Source of the DNA: Chryseobacterium caseinilyticum
GTDB lineage: Bacteria > Bacteroidota > Bacteroidia > Flavobacteriales > Weeksellaceae
Length of the DNA stretch: 64,000 bases
Assembly (NCBI RefSeq): GCF_014837145.1
Contig: NZ_JACYFS010000003.1
Location: 287,494 to 351,493 of the forward strand
Direction of reading: 5' to 3'
In this document: positions 54,626 to 62,584 of the stretch, piece by piece
How the letters are laid out: each line of letters starts with the position of its first letter
How positions within the stretch are numbered: the stretch's first letter is position 1
The notes under the pieces: model-generated
Told to the model about the DNA's origin: nothing
Database searches by the model: none
The model's input: only the letters and a program-made list of their open reading frames with translations
Made by a program: the position numbers and the translations under genes

Positions 54626-55172
54626 GTCATTGCGAGGAACGAAGTAATCTGTTGTACTATGAAAACCAGTGTGAGAGAGCTAGCTTCAGACTTATCATAA
54701 ATGGAAAAATCTTGTTTTTTTCAATAATACCGCTTAAAATCCCAATCCTAAATTTTCAAATTCCAGTTTTACATCTTCATATAAATCTCTCCATTCTGGA
54801 TTAAGATAATTGATCAGATTTAGTTTAGCTTGCCTTGAGCCACCTTTTATTTGTTTTTCACGATCGATGGCATCACCAATTTCCTGAAAAGCTTCCCAAT
54901 AAACCAATTTTGTCAGATTGTATCTGCTGCTGAAAGAATTATTGTAGCGCTTTTCTTTATGTTCACTTATCCTTTGAAGCAGATTAGAGGTGACGCCTAC
55001 ATAAAGTGTATTGTTATTTTAATTTGTCATGATGTAGATAAAACCGGGTTTCATAATACAGAAGATTTATATAAAATTAAACTTTTTACGTGAATGCGAG
55101 AAGGAGCGACGAAGCAATCTGTTCAAAGTGCAGAAGCAACATTGTTTAGATTGCTTCGTTCCTCGCAATGAC
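54626..55172. mobile_element. putative 547-bp element with 25-bp inverted termini around a broken GIY-YIG gene
   Basis: Left end 54626-54650 and right end 55148-55172 are inverted repeats, 24 of 25 bases identical (GTCATTGCGAGGAACGAAGy, then AATCT). Between them lies a GIY-YIG endonuclease-like gene (54734-55054). No duplicated target is visible. This gap-like 733-bp region between 54528 and 55262 therefore holds the element, an additional repeat arm and the menD promoter. The element reading is a hypothesis; the inverted repeats may also be ordinary REP-like units. Confidence 0.45.
54734..55054 (-). pseudogene. GIY-YIG endonuclease-like gene with one in-frame stop
   Basis: Read from 55054: MKPGFIYIMTN then TAA (55021-55019), then NNTLYVGVTSNL... 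to a stop at 54734, 106 codons with the frame open. The first part gives the GIY motif (FIYIM) and the second the YIG motif (LYVGVTS), followed by ISEHK, Y-W-E-AF and a KQIKGGSRQAK region typical of small GIY-YIG proteins. The only lesion is TAA where families have Lys (AAA to TAA, one base). No other start codon rescues it. Homing-type or repair nuclease; now probably inactive. Confidence 0.85.
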
Positions 55173-55191
55173 AAAGTAGACTCGCAATGAC
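55091..55191. repeat. inverted repeat cluster, GTCATTGCGAGG family
   Basis: A diverged arm (55091-55123, TGAATGCGAGAAGGAGCGAC...), a near-perfect inverted arm (55148-55172) and a partial inverted arm ACTCGCAATGAC (55180-55191). Together with 54626-54653 these are four copies of one repeat within 570 bp. Confidence 0.7.
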
Positions 55192-55249
55192 AATTTCTGC
55201 CAAGACAAAAACTCGTTCCAAATCATTTTAAAATTAATTAATTATGAAG

Positions 55250-55257
55250 TAAATTTG
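55250..55257 (+). promoter_or_regulatory. candidate -7 box, 4 bp before the menD ATG
   Basis: TAAATTTG then CTCT then ATG. Transcription would begin at or next to the start codon, so the menD message may have no leader. Confidence 0.45.
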
Positions 55258-55261
55258 CTCT

Positions 55262-56929
55262 ATGAAAAAATATTCTTCAAAACGCAGTGTGCAGGTTCTT
55301 GCACATCTTCTTCAGCAGTACGGGATTTCAGATATTATCATTTCGCCGGGATCGAGAAACGCTCCTTTGGCCATCCATTTTTCTGAAATTGACAGCTTCA
55401 ACTGTTTCTCGATTGTTGATGAAAGAAGTGCTGCGTTTGTAGGAATGGGTATGGCGATCAGTGAGAAAAAACCTGTTGTAATTACCTGTACAAGTGGTTC
55501 GGCAGCGGCCAATTACTATCCTGCGGTAACGGAAGCTTTTTATTCAAATATTCCCCTGTTAATTCTCACGGCAGACCGCCCGACAGACTATACCGATATT
55601 TTTGACGGACAGACCATTCGTCAGAACAATCTTTTCCATCAGCATTCTTACGGAGATTTTCAGCTTTTGGAAGATTCCAAAGATGATGCAGAAAATATCA
55701 ATTCTGAAACGATTAAAAAAGCCATTGAACTTTGTTTTGAGAAAAGAGGTCCCGTTCATATCAATATTCCTCTGGAAGAACCCTTGTATGAGCTTGTCTC
55801 TGAACTTCCCACTTTTCCTTCTGTAGAACATACAATCCGTCAGAAAGAATACGAAATGCCATCCAACCTCGCTGCCGACTGGAACACATCTCAGCGTATT
55901 ATGATCTTGGTGGGAACAAGAGATTACAGTGCCGAACTTGAAAATCAACTGACGCAGCTGGTGAAAAACCATACGGTTGTGGTTCTGTGTGAAACAAATT
56001 CAAATCTTTATCACGAGAAATTTTTTAAACATATCGACAGATATATTACAGGTTTTACAGATGAAGATTACAGACAATATGCTCCCGATCTTTTGATTAC
56101 GGTTGGTCAGAATGTGGTTTCAAAAAGAGTAAAACAGTTTTTAAGAAGCGCCCATCCCAAACAGCACTGGCATCTGGATGAGGTTTGGCAGCCTGACACT
56201 TATTTTGCACTGACGCAGAAAATTGAAGTTAAGCCTGAACTGTTTTTTTCAAAACTTTTGAATTTTGCAACGCTTGAACCAAAACCTTATTACAATCTTT
56301 GGGATGTTCTGAGGGATAAAAAAGATTTGAAACACGAACAGTATCTTAATCTTGCTGAATACTCAGACTTTTATTTTTTCAATAAAGTTTCGCACAGCGT
56401 TCCGGAAAACTATAATATCCATTTCAGCAATTCATCGGCTATTCGTTATGCTCAACTGTTTGATTTCGGAAAGAGAAGAATCTACTGCAACCGCGGAACA
56501 AGCGGCATCGACGGAAGTACTTCCACAGCAATGGGCTTTGCCATTAAAAATGAAAAACCAACGCTTCTGCTTACAGGAGATCTGAGTTTTATGTACGACG
56601 TTAATGGGCTTTGGAATCAGTATATTCCGCCGTTTACAAGAATTATTATATTCAATAATGGGGAAGGGAATATTTTTAAAATTATTCCGGGACCGGGAAA
56701 TGCCAACTCGAATACGGTAGATGAATTTATCTCTACAAAACACCACAAAAATGTAGAATTTTTAGCAAAACATTTCGGGTTTTCCTACACAAAAGTGGAA
56801 GATGAAATGACGCTCGACCGTGTGATGGAAAATTTCTTTAAAGCCGATATTCAGCCAAAAATTCTGGAAGTGGTCACAGCAGGTAAAAGCAATGCTGATA
56901 TTTTGAAAACTTATTTTAAATCTTTGTAG
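55262..56929 (+). CDS. menD: SEPHCHC synthase MenD (menaquinone biosynthesis)
   Basis: 555 residues. Thiamine-diphosphate enzyme that joins isochorismate and 2-oxoglutarate, the committed step toward menaquinone. Seen: N-terminal ISPGSRNAPLAI (about 22-33), SFCFSIVDERSAAF near 43, the ThDP-Mg motif GDLSFMYDVNGLWN at about 440, and TCTSGSAAANYYPAV at about 76-90. The two ThDP half-domains are at the ends with a middle domain between. Menaquinone is the electron carrier of this group. Confidence 0.95.
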   Translation: MKKYSSKRSVQVLAHLLQQYGISDIIISPGSRNAPLAIHFSEIDSFNCFSIVDERSAAFVGMGMAISEKKPVVITCTSGSAAANYYPAVTEAFYSNIPLLILTADRPTDYTDIFDGQTIRQNNLFHQHSYGDFQLLEDSKDDAENINSETIKKAIELCFEKRGPVHINIPLEEPLYELVSELPTFPSVEHTIRQKEYEMPSNLAADWNTSQRIMILVGTRDYSAELENQLTQLVKNHTVVVLCETNSNLYHEKFFKHIDRYITGFTDEDYRQYAPDLLITVGQNVVSKRVKQFLRSAHPKQHWHLDEVWQPDTYFALTQKIEVKPELFFSKLLNFATLEPKPYYNLWDVLRDKKDLKHEQYLNLAEYSDFYFFNKVSHSVPENYNIHFSNSSAIRYAQLFDFGKRRIYCNRGTSGIDGSTSTAMGFAIKNEKPTLLLTGDLSFMYDVNGLWNQYIPPFTRIIIFNNGEGNIFKIIPGPGNANSNTVDEFISTKHHKNVEFLAKHFGFSYTKVEDEMTLDRVMENFFKADIQPKILEVVTAGKSNADILKTYFKSL

Positions 56930-56983
56930 TTTCCAGGTTGAGGTTAAGGTTGAGTCTGAGATTAAGAATTAAAAATTTTAAGT

Positions 56984-57610
56984 TTACAAATCCAGATAAT
57001 CCTCGCTTCCTGGAAGGTTGACGATTTTGTCGATCGGATAAATGAACATATCATCAAAATCATTCATTGCATTAATGAGCTGAAAATGAGAAAAGTCTTT
57101 CAGGTTTTGTAAAGTGATTTCTGTTTCTTTTATTTTTTTGGATTTAAGCAAATGCTGACGCTGAACTCCATTTAAAAGATATGTTGTCGGTGTAAACCAG
57201 TCTTTCCCTTTTTTAAATAAAATATTGGAAAAAGAAGTATCGGTGATGTGGTTGTTTTTTACAATAATAATCTCTTCAGACCGTGATTTCATTTTCATTT
57301 TATCGAGTTCCTTACGGTCTTCAAATTTAAATGAATAGTCGTAGCTGTTGTTTTCCACCAACTGAAAAGTGTGAATTTCCGGTATCGCATACGGAATCAT
57401 TTGGGTGCGGATTTTTTTGTCTAAATCATAAACCAGACGCAATTTGTATAAGCCGTCTTCATTGTGCTGCAGATGCTTAAAAATCTTCTGAAGGTCTATG
57501 GGATCGCTTTTCCCGAAGTGAGAAAAAGTACCGTTGATTCTTTTCTGATGAAGATCGGCAAGAAAAATTTTCTGGTCTTCTACTTTTATGCTTTCAATGA
57601 ATTGGGACAT
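56984..57610 (-). CDS. pabC: aminotransferase class IV, probable aminodeoxychorismate lyase
   Basis: 208 residues, short for the family. Family elements: GLYKLRLVYD (about 52-61), the PLP-region KFEDRKELDKM near 95 and ITDTSFSNILFKKGKDWFTP at about 122-141 with LLNGVQRQHLL. Would convert 4-amino-4-deoxychorismate to 4-aminobenzoate for folate. The gene overlaps pabB by 17 bp, which supports this role. The symbol is assigned from context. Confidence 0.8.
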   Translation of the reverse strand: MSQFIESIKVEDQKIFLADLHQKRINGTFSHFGKSDPIDLQKIFKHLQHNEDGLYKLRLVYDLDKKIRTQMIPYAIPEIHTFQLVENNSYDYSFKFEDRKELDKMKMKSRSEEIIIVKNNHITDTSFSNILFKKGKDWFTPTTYLLNGVQRQHLLKSKKIKETEITLQNLKDFSHFQLINAMNDFDDMFIYPIDKIVNLPGSEDYLDL

Positions 57611-58571
57611 AGATTTTGTTTTTCATTTCTTCGTACTCGTCTTCTAATTTGCTCATGTGCGTAATTCCGCCACCACTTTTAAAATATAGTTTCCCGTTTT
57701 CCTTTTCAATAAAACGGATCATCACGCAGCTGTCGAGGTTTTCACCGTCAAACCAGCCAGAAACGCCGGTGTAAAAACCTCTGTTGAAACCTTCTGCTTC
57801 CAGAATGATTTCTAAAGTTTTGGGTTTTGGAGCTCCTAATATTGAGCCTGCAGGCAGAAGTTTCTGCATAATGCTTCCAGTTTTGCCCCGGAATTCCGGC
57901 TTCAGATTACCTGATATTTCTGAACTCATGGCAAAAAGATCCTTCTGTTTTGTCTTCAGAAAATCGATAAACTGAAATTTGTCAACCGTTACGTCATCAG
58001 CAACCATGCTTAAATCGTTTCTCAACAGATCTACGACGGTGTAATGCTCTGCTTTTTCTTTAGGATCATTTTTCAAAACTTCTGCGGCATTGTCTAAAGA
58101 TGCATCGATAGTACCTTTCATCGGATACGTATAAATTTTACCGTTGATTATTTTGACGAAAGTTTCAGGAGAAAAAAATACGAAAAAATCTTCAGATAAC
58201 ACCTTATATTTTGCCTGAGAATGATAGAAAATTTCCTCTAAACTGAGGTTGGTCGCTATCTCTGTTTTTCTTGTGTAATTGGTTAAGTATGAGTTTCCTA
58301 GCCTTAGGTTATTCTGTACGTGAACGAAGCCTTTTTTAAATTCTTCCACGGTTTCAGGAAAAGATTTAAAATCAGTTTTTGTAGTTAGGTCATCTTTCTG
58401 TTTTGCGTTTGAAAAGGATTGAAAATCAATCAACAAGCCTGAATTGTCAAGTTCGCTTTCAGTGTAAACCAAAATATTTTCACAAAGAAAATCGGTCATG
58501 AAAAAAAACGGAACTTTCTTCTCTGAAAGTTCATCCATTCTTTTAAAATTTGGATGATTTGCCAAAAACAT
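57594..58571 (-). CDS. pabB: aminodeoxychorismate synthase component I (PabB)
   Basis: About 325 residues, a chorismate-utilising enzyme that makes 4-amino-4-deoxychorismate. Family motifs: KGTIDASL (about 150-157), EHYTVVDLLRNDLSMVADDV (about 170), and GSILGAPKPKTLEIILEAEG at about 240. It lacks the N-terminal half of long PabB proteins. The start at 58571 (MFLANHPN) lies 5 bases after a TACTTTTG box; 58538 (MDELSEKK) is an alternative and the frame is open to 58640. Uses chorismate, which MenD's pathway also draws from. Confidence 0.9.
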   Translation of the reverse strand: MFLANHPNFKRMDELSEKKVPFFFMTDFLCENILVYTESELDNSGLLIDFQSFSNAKQKDDLTTKTDFKSFPETVEEFKKGFVHVQNNLRLGNSYLTNYTRKTEIATNLSLEEIFYHSQAKYKVLSEDFFVFFSPETFVKIINGKIYTYPMKGTIDASLDNAAEVLKNDPKEKAEHYTVVDLLRNDLSMVADDVTVDKFQFIDFLKTKQKDLFAMSSEISGNLKPEFRGKTGSIMQKLLPAGSILGAPKPKTLEIILEAEGFNRGFYTGVSGWFDGENLDSCVMIRFIEKENGKLYFKSGGGITHMSKLEDEYEEMKNKIYVPIH

Positions 58572-58575
58572 TCCG

Positions 58576-58583
58576 CAAAAGTA
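58576..58583 (-). promoter_or_regulatory. candidate -7 box, 4 bp before the pabB ATG
   Basis: TACTTTTG on the - strand, then CGGA, then ATG. Resembles the menD arrangement. Overlaps a divergent box at 58596. Confidence 0.45.
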
Positions 58584-58595
58584 GTTATTGATGTT

Positions 58596-58603
58596 TACTT
58601 TTG
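58596..58603 (+). promoter_or_regulatory. candidate -7 box for the 58620 gene
   Basis: TACTTTTG, 16 bp before ATG at 58620. The pabB box lies only 12 bp away on the other strand, so the two promoters would interfere. Confidence 0.45.
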
Positions 58604-58619
58604 CATAAAATTTTTTCTG

Positions 58620-59375
58620 ATGCAGCAACAATATCCCCAAAAAGCGGGAATCGATCTTATTTTAAAGCAGGCATTTTCTTACTGGAGCAAGACTTTGGGT
58701 TTACAGGTAATGTTTTCGATTATTTATTTTGGAATTTACTTCACTGTATTTTATTATTTAGGAACTAAATATAATGTAATTGAAAACTTACTTACGGCTT
58801 ACATTAATTATCAGAATGTTGGCAAAAGCGGTCTTGAAGATTTCCAGACAGATGTAGCTACTGTTTTTGATAGTGAGGGTTTTCAGTATTTCATTTTAGG
58901 AATGATGGCGGTGAGAATTTTTCTTTATCCTCTAAACATAGGATTTTACCAAATTTACAGGAAGATGGATTTGAATGAAGAGGTTGGACTTAATGATCTG
59001 TTTGCAGGATACATCGGAATTAACTTCTTTAAATTCATAAGTTTCTATATTTTCTGGGTTTTTCTTTACACCATTATCGGGAAGACATTTGTTTTGCCTG
59101 TAATCTGGGTGATGCTCACTATTTTTGCGGCTCCGCTGATGTTTTTTGAAAATAAAAGAATCATCGAAATTCTAGGAATAGGCTGGAAGGCTTTAAAGAC
59201 CAATTTTCTGGAAATTTTTGTCTGCGTTTTGGTGGCAGTAATTTTCTGCTATGCCGGTTTTATCGTTTTTTTCTTCGGTATTCTTTTCACTTTCCCTTTT
59301 TGGAATGCTATAATCTATTCACTTTACAAAAATATTTTTGGGCAGGAGAAAAAAGATTTAGATCCGGCAGAGTAA
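58620..59375 (+). CDS. polytopic membrane protein of unknown function
   Basis: 251 residues, about six hydrophobic helices and a soluble N-terminus QQYPQKAGIDLILKQAF. The layout (amphipathic start, then hydrophobic pairs with LGIGWKALKTN and EIFVCVLV) is like DUF975/DUF4013-type proteins. Paralogous in character to the next gene. The frame is open upstream to 58554, but ATG at 58620 fits the promoter. Confidence 0.7.
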   Translation: MQQQYPQKAGIDLILKQAFSYWSKTLGLQVMFSIIYFGIYFTVFYYLGTKYNVIENLLTAYINYQNVGKSGLEDFQTDVATVFDSEGFQYFILGMMAVRIFLYPLNIGFYQIYRKMDLNEEVGLNDLFAGYIGINFFKFISFYIFWVFLYTIIGKTFVLPVIWVMLTIFAAPLMFFENKRIIEILGIGWKALKTNFLEIFVCVLVAVIFCYAGFIVFFFGILFTFPFWNAIIYSLYKNIFGQEKKDLDPAE

Positions 59376-59396
59376 TTTTTTATGGTGAAAATAATT

Positions 59397-59404
59397 TATA
59401 TTTG
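59397..59404 (+). promoter_or_regulatory. candidate -7 box for the 59430 gene
   Basis: TATATTTG, 25 bp before ATG at 59430. Confidence 0.45.
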
Positions 59405-59429
59405 AGTAACCATAAAAATATGAATAGCT

Positions 59430-60149
59430 ATGTCTCAGTTTGACGAATTTGACCAGAAAGGTTCCAGTCCGGAAAGAAGCACGGGCTCTATTATTTCGCA
59501 TGCGTTTGAAATCTATAAAGGCATTTTTCTCTACGCGTTTGTTATAATGATCATTTACATCATCGGAGATTTTTTACTGCAACTTCTTACCGGATTTAAT
59601 GTTTGGGGAGATTATGATGATTTCAGCAATTTCACCAGACCAAAAGATGAGTTTTGGGATAAGCCAGGTTTCGGTTTATACTATTCATTTTCCAGTTTTT
59701 GGAATATTTTGCTGGCACCTTTACACCTTGGTCTTATTTATATTGCAAATAAATTTAATAATAAACAGACTGTAGAATTTTCAGATTTATTTATCGGTTT
59801 TCGTCAGAATTTAGGTCAGACTTTACTCTACAGTTTGATTACGAATATTATTTTTGCCATCTCTGCAGCATTATGCGGATTGCCGTTTTTCTTTGTATAC
59901 CCGCTGTTTATGCTGGGTTTACCCTTTCTTTTATTCGAAAATCTGTCAGCTGTTGACGCCATCAGTAAAACGTATGCAATTGCCAAAGAAGATTACGGAA
60001 CTTTTCTCGGAACAGGGCTTTTAGGTATTTTAATCAGCGTTCTGGGATTTGTTCTCTGCTGTATTGGTATAATATTTACATTGCCCTTTATTTATGTCGT
60101 AATGTATTCCATGTACTGTGCGTATTGTGGAAAGCCAAGACAAATTTAA
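59430..60149 (+). CDS. polytopic membrane protein of unknown function
   Basis: 239 residues, five to six helices with a polar N-terminus (SQFDEFDQKGSSPERS). Shares with its neighbour the pattern of a cytoplasmic N-terminus, HAFEIYKGIFLYAF helix and a late AIAKEDYGTFLGTG loop. Both resemble the glycerophosphodiester-phosphodiesterase-type membrane domain. Begins 54 bp after the previous gene; the transporter follows in 15 bp. Confidence 0.7.
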   Translation: MSQFDEFDQKGSSPERSTGSIISHAFEIYKGIFLYAFVIMIIYIIGDFLLQLLTGFNVWGDYDDFSNFTRPKDEFWDKPGFGLYYSFSSFWNILLAPLHLGLIYIANKFNNKQTVEFSDLFIGFRQNLGQTLLYSLITNIIFAISAALCGLPFFFVYPLFMLGLPFLLFENLSAVDAISKTYAIAKEDYGTFLGTGLLGILISVLGFVLCCIGIIFTLPFIYVVMYSMYCAYCGKPRQI

Positions 60150-60164
60150 TCTAAATTAAAAGCC

Positions 60165-61250
60165 ATGAATAAAGATCAACAGATTAGCGGTATTAAAATT
60201 AAACAGGTATTCCTTTTAGCAATCATTATTACTATGGTTGCTTTGATTTGTTTTAATCTTGCCTTATTTATCCCGTCCGTTTTGGGAGCCATCACGATTT
60301 ACGTCGTGTGCAGAAAGTATAATTTTTATCTGCAGGAAGAGAGGAAATGGAAGCCCTGGGCATCTGCTCTGGTTTTGATGCTAGCAAGTGTTATCGTGAT
60401 CGTTTTGCCGGTTTATTTTATCGCGGATCTTCTTATTGAAAAACTGGGAAATGCGCAGGCGTACATGACCAAGTTCAATGTATTCATAGATAAAATTCAC
60501 GATTTTGTGTACAGCAAAACGAAAATTGATATTCTGAGCAAAGAAAATATGAATAAGCTGAAAACCACGGCCGGCAGATTTTCTACCTCTGCATTAAGCG
60601 GCACGGTAAATACGCTTACGGTGATTATGTCGATGTATTTCATTCTGTATTTTATGTTTGAAAAGCCACGGTTATTCGAAAGAATTTTAGGTTCAGCAGC
60701 TCCTTTAAAAAGATCAAACGTATCGCTGATTGGCGAAAAAATGCGTAAACTGATTATGGCAAATGCGATTGGAATTCCGGTTGTTGCTTTGGGTCAGGGG
60801 ATTATTGCATTGATTGGCTATTTCATTTTCGGAGCACCGAGTCCTGTACTTTTGTTTGCGCTTACGGCGGCTGCTTCGATGATTCCGGTGGTTGGAGCGG
60901 CAATTATTTACGTTCCAATCTGTATTTTTATGATTGCTGAAGGAAATACAGGAGCAGGTCTTGGGCTAGCTGCCTATTGTGTAATTGTGGTGGGCGTTAC
61001 AGATAATTTACTGAGATTTACTCTGCTTAAAAAACTGGAAGATATTCACCCTTTAAATACTGTTTTCGGGATTATCATGGGGATGAATCTTTTCGGATTT
61101 ATGGGATTGGTATTCGGTCCGATCATGGTTTCTTTAACTTTGCTTTTAATTCAGGTGTACAGAAACGAATTTTCTGAGGATGATTCCAAAGAAATTCTGC
61201 TTTCCGATAAAGATGAAGAACTCGAAAATAAAATTGACTTGATTGTTTAA
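60165..61250 (+). CDS. AI-2E family transporter
   Basis: 361-residue inner-membrane protein, about seven to eight helices. The PerM/TqsA-type pattern includes the GVTDNLLRFTLLKKLEDIHPL segment at about 278-298 and IMGMNLFGFMGLVFGPIMV near 304-322. Family members export small molecules or act in ion transport; a role in AI-2 is not established for this one. Acidic C-terminus. Likely co-transcribed with the small DUF3820 gene 3 bp downstream. Confidence 0.85.
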   Translation: MNKDQQISGIKIKQVFLLAIIITMVALICFNLALFIPSVLGAITIYVVCRKYNFYLQEERKWKPWASALVLMLASVIVIVLPVYFIADLLIEKLGNAQAYMTKFNVFIDKIHDFVYSKTKIDILSKENMNKLKTTAGRFSTSALSGTVNTLTVIMSMYFILYFMFEKPRLFERILGSAAPLKRSNVSLIGEKMRKLIMANAIGIPVVALGQGIIALIGYFIFGAPSPVLLFALTAAASMIPVVGAAIIYVPICIFMIAEGNTGAGLGLAAYCVIVVGVTDNLLRFTLLKKLEDIHPLNTVFGIIMGMNLFGFMGLVFGPIMVSLTLLLIQVYRNEFSEDDSKEILLSDKDEELENKIDLIV

Positions 61251-61253
61251 TAC

Positions 61254-61472
61254 ATGGAAGGATTAAGGCCTGAAATACTTCAGGAAATATGCGTAGTAAA
61301 GATGCCTTTTGGTAAATATAAAGGAACTATTTTAGCCGATATTCCGGTAAATTATCTGGAATGGATGCACAAAAAAGGAATGCCGGCGGGCAAATTAGGA
61401 ATGCAGCTTTCAACGGTGTACGAAATTAAAATCAATGGACTAACAGATTTGCTGCGGCCTTTGAGGAATTAA
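61254..61472 (+). CDS. DUF3820 family protein
   Basis: 72 residues with VKMPFGKYKGTILADIPVNYLEWM, the hallmark of DUF3820 (putative quorum-sensing-regulated factors). No membrane helix. Its ATG follows the transporter stop by 3 bp. Function unknown. Confidence 0.85.
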   Translation: MEGLRPEILQEICVVKMPFGKYKGTILADIPVNYLEWMHKKGMPAGKLGMQLSTVYEIKINGLTDLLRPLRN

Positions 61473-61526
61473 TTAGATTCATTCAAGATTATTTACGACC
61501 TTTGCACGTTGATCTTATTTTTCTAA

Positions 61527-62564
61527 ATGAAAGTATCTAAAAAAGTAAATACGGCCAGAAGGTCTTTGATGAGAGGTCTTACCAAAAATGTCGGTAAATC
61601 TCACGCAGGAGGCATTGTAAAAAGAAATATTCCAATAAAAAAAATATTAATTTCCAGACCCAACCACAGGCTTGGAAATTTACTTCTTCTGTCGCCTTTG
61701 GTGCAGGAAGTTATTGACACTTTTCCGGAGGCAAAAATTGATCTTTTTGTAAAAGGTGGAATTACGCCCATTATTTACAAAAATTATAAAAATATAGACC
61801 GCATCATTCAGCTTCCCAAAAAACCTTTCAGCAGTTTGTTTCAGTACATTAAAGGTTGGGCAACATTGAAGAGTAGAAAATATGACTTGGTCATCAACGC
61901 TAGTTATGGTTCTTCATCTGGGAAGTTGTCAACTTCTATGGCAAGATCAGAGTACAAAGTTTTTGGGGATACGGATGAAAAATTGCAATCTGAATTTTCA
62001 GATTACCGTCACGCTGCGAAAAATTCAATTTATAGCCTGAGAGATTTCTTAAGTCAGTTGGATATCGACAGAAGCGGTTCTAAAATTCCTGATTTAGATA
62101 TAAAATTAAGCGAAGCTGAAATTGAAGAAGGAAAAGAGAAGCTGAACAATCTTGTAAAAAATGACAGGAAATCGATCTGTCTTTTTACCAACGCAACCGG
62201 AGCAAAATGTTACTCCGAAGAATGGTGGAATGCCTTTTACGAAAAGCTGGAAACGGCATTTCCCAATTACAATATCGTAGAACTTTTACCGGTAGAAAAT
62301 ATCTCTAAAATTAATTTCAGTGCGCCGTCTTTTTACAGCAAAGACATCCGTGAAATGGGTGGATTTATTACCAATTGTGAAGTTTTTATTGCCGCAGATA
62401 ATGGTGTAATGCATTTGGCAAGTGCGGTAAATACACCAACGGTTGGTCTTTTCATGGTTACTGAAGAAGAAGTGTACAAACCTTATAATGAAGCAAGTTT
62501 TGCGGTTAATACCAATGAGCATTCTACTGATGAAATTATCAACCACCTGAAAAATATTCTGTAA
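61527..62564 (+). CDS. glycosyltransferase family 9 (heptosyltransferase-like)
   Basis: 345 residues. The GT9 pattern: ISRPNHRLGNLLLLSPLVQEV at about 47-67 (N-terminal nucleotide-sugar region), SLRDFLSQL, a C-terminal ADNGVMHLASAVNTPTVGLF at about 292-311 with the usual catalytic-site D/H. Presumed to add a sugar to the LPS core. Preceded by GACCTTTG, a near-consensus promoter box at about 61500. The LPS-kinase-like gene follows 20 bp later. Confidence 0.88.
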   Translation: MKVSKKVNTARRSLMRGLTKNVGKSHAGGIVKRNIPIKKILISRPNHRLGNLLLLSPLVQEVIDTFPEAKIDLFVKGGITPIIYKNYKNIDRIIQLPKKPFSSLFQYIKGWATLKSRKYDLVINASYGSSSGKLSTSMARSEYKVFGDTDEKLQSEFSDYRHAAKNSIYSLRDFLSQLDIDRSGSKIPDLDIKLSEAEIEEGKEKLNNLVKNDRKSICLFTNATGAKCYSEEWWNAFYEKLETAFPNYNIVELLPVENISKINFSAPSFYSKDIREMGGFITNCEVFIAADNGVMHLASAVNTPTVGLFMVTEEEVYKPYNEASFAVNTNEHSTDEIINHLKNIL

Positions 62565-62584
62565 CAAATTAAGAAACGTTGATT

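Noticed and set aside
54851..55093. + strand open frame over the GIY-YIG pseudogene
   Set aside because: Antisense shadow of the 54734-55054 frame, which carries clear family motifs.
54626..55172. Canonical insertion sequence
   Set aside because: No transposase, no visible target duplication; only a nuclease-type gene and repeat arms are present, so it is listed as a tentative mobile element.
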